Part shown: in pieces, positions 20,137 to 31,241 of the stretch
How the letters are laid out: every line of letters begins with the position of its first letter
Position numbering within the stretch: position 1 is the first letter of the stretch
Assembly: GCA_037576215.1 (NCBI GenBank)
Contig: JBANDB010000007.1
Location: forward strand, 3,875,001-3,939,000
DNA: 64,000 nt
Direction: 5' to 3'
DNA from: Armillaria gallica
Taxonomy: Eukaryota > Basidiomycota > Agaricomycetes > Agaricales > Physalacriaceae
Position numbers and translations under genes: made by a program
The notes under the pieces: model-generated
What the model saw: only the letters and a program-made list of their open reading frames with translations
Databases searched by the model: none
Told to the model about the DNA's origin: nothing

Positions 20137-23100
20137 CTACTTGGAAGCTTCAGATGTGCCCTCGCTGTCACCGCCCTGAGTACCTGAAGGACCAGCTGCC
20201 AGCTCATCCTCACCCTTGTCCCACATTGAAGTGTCGTTGTTGGAGAGTGTGTACTCAGGACCTTCAGGAAGGTTGAGAGACAGGCCAAGAGAGTGCCACA
20301 GACCGTCGTCAACGATGAAGCTGTGAACTTCACAATAGACGTGAGACAGGTCATTGATGAGCTTGTTGCCACCCTCAGCACTGGCAAACTGATCCAAGCT
20401 CTCGGCAATGTTGCGAACAACACGATTGCAAGCACAAAGACGACCCCAGTAGAGGTAGTCAACATGCTCCAGCTCACAGTTGATACTGTGGAGCTGCGTG
20501 ATGTTATGACAAAGAGCTAGAAGAAGAGTTCAGTAAGCAAAGGCTAGGAAAGAAAACAGAAAGAGGAACATACCAGGGATGTTATACCACGAGAACATAG
20601 TGAGATGCAAGGTAATATCATGCATCTTGCGAGTGGTGTAACGAGTGGAACATCCTCCATGATGACCCTCCTGACACTGATCACAGTCAGCACCTGGGAA
20701 CCAATTGGTCCAGGTACAGTTGAGTTGATGATAAGCACATGGGAGGCAGGTCTTCTCATAATGCTAGAAAAGGGAATTAGACCTGAGAAAAATAAAAGAA
20801 ATAGCGAGCTCACATCGGGAGCATGCACGTAGTAAGCATAACGAGAAGAACGAGCACCAAATGTGCTGTTCTTGTTACCATAATGAACAGGGCTAGGAGA
20901 AAATCAGCTGGAAAAAGAGAAGAGGAATAAAGAACTTACTCAAAGAACTCGTCGGGCGCAGTGATTAAATCCTCAAAACGGTAGTCCTCTAGCTTGGCAC
21001 AACTATTATGCCTATCAATGGGAACACCCTCTTGATCAGGATTTTGCATGTGGGTGAGCATAGCAGCCAAGAAATGCTGCTTTGGGTGACCAGAAAACAT
21101 CCAGTTGGAACCTTGAGGAACGCTAGAGGCAGCAGACTTAGTAGTCTTGCAGAAAGCCTTTGTAGAAACCTTCTTGGGAGAAAACCGAGGCTTCTTGACA
21201 GAGGGACCAGTGACCCCAGAACCACTGGCAGTGCTAGGAATAGCGGCTGCTTTTGAAGCAGCGACACTAGAACAAGTTGATTTGGAAGGGCCAGGACCAG
21301 AAGAAGCAACCACATCAGGAGTGCGCTTCCTCTTCAGAGCTTTCTTCTTCTTCTGAGGTGGCTCCTCTCGAGCAGAAGAAGTAGCGACAATGGTGGGAGG
21401 AGAGGGGGTGTGAGCAGGCACAGGATTGGGGGCAGCGATCTTACCCTTGCCTTTACTCTTCGTCTTCTTCCCCTTCAGCTGAACTGCAATGCTATCAGCA
21501 GGAGCAGAGGCCTCCACAGGTTTGGAAACAGAGGGAGAAGCCTCAGGTGAAGGTGAGCGCACGACCAGAGAACCAGAATGGAGTGGAGCACCAGTCACAG
21601 GGTGATAGACCCTGGGAGGCGACGGCAGCACATCCACATTCATGAAGTCGGTAGGAGAAGGAACCTCCTTGATGAAGGCAGACATCCAGTCCTCCTCTGG
21701 AAGAGGAGGTGGCAGAGTCGCAGGCATGGGAGGCTCCTCATCTATGGGTGACAAGGGTCAAACTCCAGTGAAGTCACCTTGTCCCAAAATGGGAGGCAAG
21801 GGCAGCGTTGCAAGAGAGGATTGGGGCGCTGATGCATGGAACGCGAGGAAGACCCAGGCATGTCGAACTACAAATACATGACATTAGAAAAGAGGAAAAG
21901 AGGAAAAACTAGAGGGAACTCATGACATCCAAAGGGTGCTCAGTAGTACCCGATGGTAAGGGCTGAGAAAGAAGAGAGTCAGCTAAAAAGAGATGGCTGA
22001 GAAGGGCAACTTACATCAAGGGGCGTAACCCTAGAGTGAGGAGCTAGGAAGGAACAGAGACCAGGAGTTAGCAAGCTCGCTAACTCTGGCAGAGAAGGAT
22101 CACTAACTTGTAATATCACCTGCCGGCGTGGTAGAATCGGCAGAGCTAAATAAGAAACAAGTTAGACAAAAGCAGAAAGAAAACAATGCGATGACTTACC
22201 CTGAAGTATGAAGCTCTACACCAGAACCAGGTGTGAGTAGAGCTTGGCGCAAGTCCTGGATGGAACTGGCCATGTCTTGAAGGCTGTGACTGAGGGAGGT
22301 ACTCTGAGCAGCCATAGTGTCATGTTGGGAAGGTGTAGCGGGAGCAGTACTCGTTGGACGACGGTATAACCCCAGAGGCTTAACAGGGGTGAATGAATTC
22401 CATAATGGAGGGGCCCGACGATTGGTGAGTGGGCTCAGCAGCGAAACGGGAGAAGACAAGACATGCCCCAAAGCATGGACATGAGGATAATCATGGGGAA
22501 TAGGGGAAATTTCAGGTGAATTAACAACTGGAGGCACCAAGGAAACTGGAGTCCTTTGAGGGTGCATGCTTCGAGGAGGAAGTGGCGGAGTGGGAGTAGT
22601 TGAGGAGGAGGCCTGAGGACGCACAGGAGTAGAGGGAGACTCCTTCCTGGGGCTTTCAAAGATGATGACCTCCTCGTCCTCTGCAGCACCAGGGAGCAGA
22701 GTAGGAAACTGGTCAAAAACGTAGCCAGGGAAATCCTTGTTGTTAGTAACTAGACCTGGACGAAGTGTAGCACCCTCGGGGATGGCGTGCTGCAGGAGAT
22801 AAGACTCCATGGGAATTGTGGGGTCATCCATGTTGAAACCATCCTCCCCAGGGAAGGACACGTTGGGGGACAGACAGGTCAACACCTGTGCAGACAGAAG
22901 GAAGGAGTCAGAAAAGATGGAAGAGGGAAAAATTAGGGAGCTCACATGAGAAGGGCACACCTCAGGCATCATATGAGCGATAGTGTGATGCCAGTCATCG
23001 ATCCTCAACTGGCAGGGCAAAGCGTCGTGGACATGTGTCACCCAGTTGTGGATAGACATGCTGATGTGAGAGTCAATCAGGGTCTCATGCTCGAGAGCAG

Positions 23101-23387
23101 CAACATGGGGTGCCTGGGCAAGAACTGTGAATTAGCCAGCTGTGAAAGAGAAAAGACAGAGAAATACACACTAAGTGCTTATAAACCTGCCTCAACAGGT
23201 CAGCAACTTCTTTGTTGGAGTACTCATTCTGGTTGCACCAATAAGGCATGAGGAGGTCCATGACAGCACGGTAGGGGCAGTAGTAGACGACAGGGTCGAA
23301 CTGCACGAAGTACTCGTACTTTGGCATTTCATTGTCCTCGGGTATGGGTGTCAACATCTTAATAGGCAGTATGAGTGGCGACGACAT
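20137..23387 (-). CDS. A1 antisense gene 1: Zn2Cys6-like protein, multi-exon
   Basis: The ATG is at 23387-23385 (MSSPLILPIKMLTPIPED). Introns I can place: 23167-23125 (GTATTT..CACAG), 22945-22886 (GTGAGC..CACAG), 22199-22146 (GTAAGT..TTTAG), 22119-22044 (GTGATA..CCTAG), and one starting at 22014 (GTAAGT); phases agree across these joins. More follow at 20940 (GTAAGT) and after YYVHAPD. Exons encode a Pro/Ser-rich low-complexity middle, basic NLS-like tracts (QKKKKALKRKRTPD, GKKTKSKGKGK), an IDR..EDYRFEDLI block, then CX2CX6CX10CX2CX7C (CLPCAYHQLNC..CDQCQEGHHGGC, 20750-20650), and a conserved C-terminal exon (AESLDQFASAEGG..CEVHSFIVDDGLW) ending EASK and stop at 20139-20137. One TGA (near 21757) may be decay. 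The Cys spacing fits the fungal Zn(II)2Cys6 DNA-binding consensus. Probably nuclear; target unknown. Confidence 0.65.
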
Positions 23388-23715
23388 GTTGAAGGAAGCA
23401 TGGAGGAAAGAAGAGTCAGTCAATACGATAACATGCGTAAAACACATGTTAAAGTAGAGGCGACATTAACAAGACAAGCAGAGAAGAAGGGAGACAGTGA
23501 GCTCACTGGAATGTGGGCAGAAAGAAAGAGAGGTGGCAAAAATTTCAGTAAGTCCCCAACATATAAGTGTTACAGGATTTCTGGAAAGAACCAAGCTACA
23601 AGAAAAGAAGTGTGCATGAGAACTTCTGATAACATTGATGTATCAAGAACATACCATCGCGGAATGTCTTTGGAATCAAGAGAAGAGAAGCATTGCCCAC
23701 CTGCAAAGTGACCGA
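23388..23715. other. A1 antisense upstream region, cut by F2
   Basis: This is the region between the antisense ATG and the expected A 3' LTR. F2 starts at 23716, so the polypurine tract and 3' LTR of A1 are missing from this side. It presumably carries the antisense promoter, but no clear TATA was seen. Confidence 0.4.
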
Positions 23716-26700
23716 TGATGAGCCTCCAGGCTCTGTACGCTCAGAATTCGTGGATTTTGTCTGCTAATTAACGCTATTGTCCCTTCAACGGCCTTTCAGC
23801 AAACCAATGATTGCACACACATTGATACCACTTTCATCCTATGGCAACCACTCCTTATGCGCTTTGTTATCCATCTCATCTTGCCACACATCATAATTGC
23901 TGTACCTCATCATGGCAAGGCACCGTAGATCAACAATCATCCCAATATGGAATTGACGCATCACTCAGAAGCATCTAGTTGACATGCTCATTGATCACTT
24001 AATGAAAATGACGTGATTGATGCGAGTACCCTCCCAGCTACGGCAACTACAGACCATGTTTACTAAGGCTGTTACTTCACCAAGGCCTCAAGAAAACGTT
24101 ACCCCACGTGTACTCCTCAGCACGACGACTATCACTCAAGTAATCCGCAGCTAAACAGCACCTAGCGATCCGTTGATGTGCTCGGTAACGGCGAGTGGCA
24201 AATGGACTAGAGGCTGGCAATGAACACCAACAACACTAAACCAATCACTAACTCTACACTTATCACCAATGTATTGAATTCGGGTGTTTTGAGTACGATA
24301 GAAGCACTCTGCAGACTTCAATAATCAAGGAAAGTTGTTTAAAGACGTTTTATTTCGTTACTAGTGAGCTATACAAGCGTACTACTCACACTAGTGGGGT
24401 TTGTAAGACACAATTGGATGAATAGTGACTCGACTTGAGCTACTGCGCTCGCTCTGACTGGGACTGCTTTGAACTAGTGGCTCTCTTGGCCCTGTAATGT
24501 CTTACAAGTGAATAAACACTTGACTAGTCGCTTTCTAGGCAGACTAGTGGCGCTCTTGGCCTAAGAATAATACTTTAAACTTCGAGAACTTGCTTGAACT
24601 AACTTCGAAACACTCTTGGCCTTTGCAGGACACAAAAGATTGCTCTAAGACACTTCTATTCACTCAATGCTATGGGTAACTTAGCGACTAGTAGCTGCTT
24701 CGTCGAGGTTAAGCACAAAAGCCTTTAATTGGGGCACTAGATACTGACTAGTAGGTCACAATTGCGGGGATGGCTTGCCTGAGCCGCGTGTGCACCTATT
24801 CTACTACTTATATACTGACAAACAAGGTACGATCGAGATATAAATAACTGACTAGAGGGGTATTATTGATAAGGATTTCTTGGCTAGTCACGAATAATGG
24901 TGAATAATCACACAATAGTCGGTCTAGAAACGATCGCTTGCTGACTAGTGAGCCTAGGAGCTCCGCTAGCGGTTGTATTCCGTGTCCTGGGCCCAGCGAC
25001 GCTCCACTAGTGCCAAGGATAAATGACTAGCCAGGCGAGCGTGCCTGTAACAGCTGTCGATCGTGATCGAAGGCGCAGCCCGGCTATACTAGCACCGATC
25101 GCAATGGATCTGTATCGCACTCGTTGGATCTGCCGCAAGGTTAACCCATTGCTAATTCATTTCTAAGTTCTGTTTTGAGATTGCCACGTGACTAGTTAAC
25201 CTGACTTAAGCGTTTATGCCCAGAGCGGCTCGCTAGTGACCAAACTTCACGAGATTTGTGTCCTCTGCTTCTTGTTTGGTGCGCTAGTCGCGTTACTTGT
25301 CCACTAGTGGCTGTATTCACTTAGCCCTGTTAGCATTCAAGTCACTAGTATGACCGGCTGGTAGATTTAACCCACTAGTGGTATCGCATCTAAGTCCTGG
25401 CTCTACTAGTCGCATACTAGTCTAACTATCAGCTCGAAGCCTCAGCTATAGTCCTCTAAGTATCACTAATGTAAGATAGATATGCAATAGTATTATTATA
25501 AAATCGCAAAATCTAGGTGTGAACGTGTAGACGGCGTATCACCGTGCATTGCTCAATGACCCCATACGGTTCACATCCATACATGGCAACATTGACAAGT
25601 TGCTGTTACTTTAGAAGATGAAGTACCATATGTTTCCTCCGATTTTTACAAAGCCAAGGCCTTACAGCCTTACTAAGTCTCACATATTTACTCTATTTAT
25701 AAATTCGTACTTTTAGTATAAAAACTAGCTAGAAAACATAGTTCAAGAGCAGTTCATCTCTAGTTGACCCCAGACTACGTCAATTATCGTCTCACACTAG
25801 TCTATCACCAGTAAACCACGTTTATTCACCATTCTACGGCAATATACAGTTTACCCCAGCATATTCTCGATTGCACGTCGACTCTTGAAGCTCACCAGAG
25901 TTATTCCATGGTTTTTAACTGTGAAGAGTCCTTCGCTATGTGCTTTTCGCTCTTAACACTATTGGTGCATGCTCATACTGTGCCAATACATGATCGCCGC
26001 GCTATACCTCACCCACATTATCTTTTATAGGCCATCATCGTTTCACTTTCACCATCGTTATCGTTGCCCACTTGGGTAGTCTCAGAGCAGACTTAGGATC
26101 AGTTTCAGCCAGTTTTTGTATAGTATCAGTCCCTCGAGTGGACTTGAAGGTTAGTTTGACATAGGATAGGACCGTTTCAGTACCAGACAAGTTTCGACAT
26201 CGACTCAGCACTATCACATCGTATAGGACCAGTATCGCCACCAGTTTGTGTAGTTCCATGTTTTCTCTTGCCAGCCCACCCTCAGCATCTCGTTCCACGT
26301 TTATTTCGCCACTTGCAGTCCCCACACCATTTTCTCATTGCCTCGCTCATTCATAGACTATTGCCGACTGTTTAGTCTATTCTCCATCATTCACCCTGCT
26401 CCGATTACCGTAGAGCGATATTTTCTAGTCTCACAGCACATTATCTCATACGGATTCATGGTATTCACGTCATACCCATTTTCGTTCCCTCTTACTTAGA
26501 GAGAACCCTACTGGCTTATAGCCTTCGCATCTAGTACTCAACTACCAAGCAGTACTACTTCACAGACTTAAAGTCACAGTGTATTCTTGCATATAGAGGA
26601 ATTGTTCTACTGCACGGAGGTGCCCTGAACCACTCACACACACGATTGCCTTGATTGCTGTGCCACTACGTTAATTATCCAATCTCATTCAGAGTTGGTG

Positions 26701-26732
26701 TTGCCGTTGCCATGGAAGTCTAAGGCCCATCA
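23716..26732 (+). repeat. F2: 5' LTR, interrupted by solo LTR H1
   Basis: TGATGAGCC..CCCATCA, net about 1645 bp after removing H1 and one TSD. It aligns with F1, F4 and the F2 3' LTR. TATA-like 'agtataaaaactagc' lies near 25720. CpG retention is clearly higher than in its own 3' LTR at 43231. Confidence 0.85.
24174..25541 (+). repeat. H1: solo LTR, 1368 bp
   Basis: It starts TGATGTGCTCGG and ends GGCGTATCA, with perfect 4-bp TSD CCGT (24170-24173 and 25542-25545). The empty site is present in the F4 LTR (gatccgtgcatcgctc, near 30013). It is the same length as H2 (37225-38592). No internal region is present. It contains fifteen exact ACTAGT palindromes by my count. Confidence 0.9.
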
Positions 26733-26736
26733 TTTC

Positions 26737-26747
26737 TGGAGCCCACC
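26737..26747 (+). other. Primer binding site of F2
   Basis: TGGAGCCCACC stands four bases after the LTR end (CCCATCA), identical to the A1 site at 6539. The leader then runs to about 26970. Confidence 0.55.
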
Positions 26748-26973
26748 ATGAGGGGATCAGTTCACATCCTGGATCAATTCTTTGATCACGTTTATATATG
26801 CCTATCACCTTTCAATTCACCCTTCATAGCGAGCTTATACTTGCTGCGAACCCGAATTCTTCACCATTTCACAAAAATTCGAATGTAAAACACCTTATGT
26901 CCCAGTTCCGGGCAGAGGCCTCCGAAATACCTCTGCACATCTTCAGTTACAAGAATCTACAGCCCATTTAGCA

Positions 26974-29548
26974 TTGTCTGAAGTGTCATCTTCAACGCTC
27001 GCTACAGAAACCCTGTTACCAGACTCCCCTCATAGTCCCATTCCTGGGTCTTTCGTTGAATCCCCCACATCCCCGTTTCCCAAAGAGTTAGACATCTCTG
27101 AAAGAGAGAACTTGTCGTTTTCTGGACCAAAAGACAAAGAAGAAACTGAAGTTACCATAGAACTCTTTCGTTCAAACTACAGAACAGCCCCTGGCACCCC
27201 TTATTCCAGACAAGCTTTCAGAGGCTACCATGTAGAATCCACCTCGTTCACACATTATCGACAAGAAGAATCCATTGAATCTAGCGATGAATTAGTATCA
27301 GATTCCGCTACCACCATAAACTTTGATATCAAGGACGAGTCCTTCGAACAAAGTCTCACTTTTGATCCACCGGCAGAGGCTTCCACCTCTTATTTTCCCA
27401 TTTTCCCCATCTTACCACCAGTCAATCTGAATCAACAACCAGCCCCCGTAGCGCAACCTGGTGCACAACCACCCGTACAGCCCCCAGTACAACCTCCAGT
27501 TCAGCAGCCAGTACAACAACCTGCAGCCATGGCAGCAGCATCTATGCCTTTCCGAAAGGAGAAGAGCGCTCTGAATATCATTGACAAAATTAGTCCTGGA
27601 CGCTAATTGACGTGTTATATCAATGATATTGAAGGCCTTTTCACCCATCATAGCATAAACGCAGAAGCCGATAAAAAGAAGTGGTTTATCTACTATCCCA
27701 GTCTCGTCATCTCCAAATTTTTGGAGAGCTTGCCTGAATATAGTGATGCCGGCAAAACCTACGAAAATTTCAAGGATGCCATAGTTGCTCAGTATCCTGA
27801 CGCTAGCACCACTCGTAAATACGAGAGACATGAACTTGAGCGCATTATTGGAAAATATGCATGAGAAGTGGATAATCTCATAGACCTAGGAGTGTTTTAT
27901 CGAGAATTCTACCCCAAAGTAAAGCACTTGGTCACGAATAATTGTTTGTCAAACCACAAGAACGGCAATATGTTCAGCAAAGGCTTTCCTAACCATGTTT
28001 GGGACACCATTGCCCATCGACTCCAGATCAAATTACCAGACCATCATCCAGCAGACCCTTATGACCTCAGCGATATTTATGCAGCTGCTCAGTTTGTTCT
28101 ACAAGGCATGAATAAAGGAGAAAGCACTCTTAGCAGCATGCCTACTCAGAGTTTTCGTGACGCTGGTCCAGCCAGACCCTCCGAGATGCCGTATCCCGGT
28201 CCAGTCTCACAACCTCAGCCTATCGTTCACGTCAAAGAGGAACCTGTGGAACCCCAAGTCAAGATGGAGCATATTAATCAGCTCATTAAACTTGGCAAAA
28301 CATTATTGCAGTTAAACTCAAATGATCGATTCCAGAAAGCTCAGCAACGATTGTTTTTGTCTGGTCCACTGCAGCAGAGCAGTTATGCTAATACAGCAAC
28401 TGGTCAAAATTGCAGTTTCTGCGGCAAAATTGGTCATTTTATTTGAGAATGTCTCAAAGTCGAGGAGATGATTAAAGAAGGGAAGTGCAGGTGCAATATA
28501 GATGGGAAGATCGTCCTATCTACTGGCGCTTGGGTTCCTAGAGGTCTCCAAGGCACTTGGCTTAAAGATCGCATCGAAGAATGGCACTGTCAGAATCCAG
28601 GCCAGATCGGCATTGTCAATCAGCTGATGAACGCCATCGTTGAGCCAGTTCCACATCTCAGCTGGCAATGTTCTTCACCAGTTAATGCAGACGCTCAGTC
28701 ACTTAGTGCGCCTGTTTCTGGGATTGATGCATGTCAACGCCTTGAGGTGCTCATTGCCAAATCTGAAGCTATTGGGAAAGAGATCCAGGGCATCAAACAG
28801 TTCATGCATGTTGCCGAAGAAGACGCTTCTAGTCCAAATACCGCAGACACTATGGATACTATGATTCGCCAGGTCGTAGTCAAAGTTCCATGCCTTAAAC
28901 ATGGACCGACAAAGAAGGCAGCTCCCGCAGCAAAAGCGGAGGCCGCTGTTCTGCAAGAACCTACTAAGGCAGTGGGTTGACAAACTCGTACTAGTCGGAA
29001 GGCCGCTGAAGAAGCTGTGCTTGATGACGAGCAGGAGGTTGCCATACCCAAGATTTGCAATCACTTCGATCAAGATCTTACCCCAGATTATGACAGCATG
29101 CCCAACTTAGTTGAATATTCAGATGACGAAGACAATATTACCATACCTATTCAGACCAAGCAAGATGACAAAATTGCCGCAGCCATTATAGAGTCTTATT
29201 CTCCACATCAATTCGAGAAAGCTAAGACAGTAGTCCATGGCAATGATCAGGATATTCGTTCCAAGTTTCCATCTTACGTGCCACCTGCTACTCTGCGACA
29301 CGATCTATCCAAGACGGTCACGGCAGTACCCGAGCATGCACCAGTCAAGGAGCGTGTAGCTCAGCTCATCCCCGAAGATATTCATCCATTTGCCGCAGCA
29401 AAGCCAGCCAATTATGCACCGCCAGCAGTTCGTAACGTGGGTGCAAAGCCAGATGTCTGCAAGCATCCCAAAGACAATGAACCTGCTTATAGGACGCGGG
29501 CGCCGATAGAAGGTTCCCATGTTGCGTGAGAAGTCTACAAGCGTGCGC
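26974..29548 (+). pseudogene. gag: F2 Gag, interrupted by solo LTR F4
   Basis: One frame runs from about 26974 (no ATG there; the open frame extends a little further upstream) to the F4 insertion. Order: acidic/Ser-rich N-terminus, a PPVQ-rich tract (27475-27515), a capsid-like region (KEKSALNIIDKISPGR to LERIIGKYA, then LIDLGVFYREFYPKVKHLV), and a zinc knuckle CSFCGKIGHFI-stop-EC at 28411-28452, whose TGA is an extra break. In-frame stops at 27604 (TAA), 27862, 28444, 28978 and 29527 (TGA) also break it. After F4 the same frame continues (EVYKRA | LDSTITL), so Gag, protease and RT formed one polyprotein. Confidence 0.8.
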
Positions 29549-31237
29549 TGATGAGCCTCCAGGCTCTGTACGCTCAGAATTCGCGGATTTTGCCTGCTAA
29601 TTAACGCTATTGTCCCTTCAACGGCCTTTCAGCAAACCAATGATTGCACGCACATTGATACCACTTTCATCCTACGGCGATCACTCCTTACGCGCTTTGT
29701 TATCCATCCCATCTTGCCACGCATCATAATTGCCGTACTTCATCACGGCAAGGCACCTTTGATCAACAATCATCCCAATACGGAATTGACGCATCACTCA
29801 GAAGCACTCAGTTGACGCGCTCATTGATCACTTAATGAAAATGATGTGATTGGCACGAGTACCCTCTCAGCTACGGCAATTGCAGCTACGGCAACTACAG
29901 ACCGTGTTTACTAAGGCTGTTACTCCGCCAAGGCCTCAAGAAAACGTTGCCCCACGCGTATTCCTCAGTACGACGACTATCGCTCAGTAATCCGCAGCTA
30001 AACAGCACCTAACGATCCGTGCATCGCTCAACAAAAACCATACGGTTCGCATCCATACGCGGCAATGTCGACGAGCTGCTGTTACTTTAGAAGACCAAGG
30101 ACCATATGTTACCTACGATTTTTACAAAGCCAAGGCTTTACGGCCTTACTAAGTCTCGCATATATACTCTATTTATAAATCCGTACTTGTAGTATAAAAA
30201 CTAGTTAGAAAACGTAGTTGAGGGGCAGTTCATCTCCAGTTGACCCCAGACTATGTCAATTATCGTCACGCTCTAGTCTATCGCCAGTAAACAACGTTTA
30301 TTCACTGTTCTACGGCAATATACCGTTTGCACCAGCATATTCTTGATCGCACGTCGACTCTTGAGCTCACCAGAGTTATCTCACGGTTTTAACTGTGAAG
30401 AGTCCTTCGCTACGTGCTCTTCGCTCTTAACACTATTGGTACACGCTCATACTGTGCCAATACGTGATCGCCGCGCTATACCTCGCCCCCGTTATCTTTT
30501 ATAGGCCGTCATCGTTTCACCTTCGCACCATTGGAGTTTTTACAGTTTCACTTTCGTCATCGTTATCGTCGCCCACTTGGGTAGTCTCAGAGCAGACTTA
30601 GGATCAGTTTCAGCCAGTTTTCGTATAGTATCAGTCCCCCGAGTGGACTTGAAGGTTAGTTTGACATAGGATAGGATCGTTTCAGTACCAGACAAGTTTC
30701 GACATCGACTCAGCACCCTCGCATCGTATAGGACCAGTATCGCCACCAGTTTTCGTAGTTCCACGTTTTCTCTCGCCAGCCCACCCTCTGCACCTCGTTC
30801 CACGTTTATTTCGCCACTCGCAGTCCCCACACCGTTTTCTCATCGCTTCGCTCGCCCACAGACTATTGCCGACCGTTTAGTCTATCTTCCATCGTTCTCC
30901 CCGCTCAGACTATCGCCCAGCGACGTTTTCTAGTCTCGCAGCATGTTTTCTCATACGGATTCATGGTATTCACGTCATACCCGTTTTCGTTCCCTCTCAT
31001 TTCGAGAGATCCCTACCGGCTTGAAGCCATAGCATTTAGTACTCGACTACCAAGCAGTACTACTTCGCAGACTTAAAGTCGCAGTGTATTCTTGCGTATA
31101 GAGGAATTGTTCTACTGCACGGAGGTGCCCCGAACCACTCGCACACACGATCGCCTTGATTGCCGTGCCACTACGTTAATTAACCAATCTCATTCCGAGT
31201 TGGTGTTGCCATTGCCATGGAAGTCTTAGGCCCATCA
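29549..31237 (+). repeat. F4: solo F-family LTR, CpG-rich, 1689 bp
   Basis: TGATGAGCC..CCCATCA inserted inside F2 gag-pol with perfect 4-bp TSD GCGC (29545-29548 and 31238-31241). It is the F LTR copy with the most CpGs, so it is the youngest or least methylated. No internal region or second LTR is adjacent; it probably formed by LTR-LTR recombination of a complete insertion. Confidence 0.9.
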
Positions 31238-31241
31238 GCGC

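Noticed and set aside
20100..23450. A host gene captured next to the retrotransposon
   Set aside because: The same region recurs in A2, and comparable antisense genes sit at the same place in E and F, so it belongs to the elements.
27475..27530. PPVQ repeats as a separate domain
   Set aside because: Low-complexity linker of Gag; common in such proteins.
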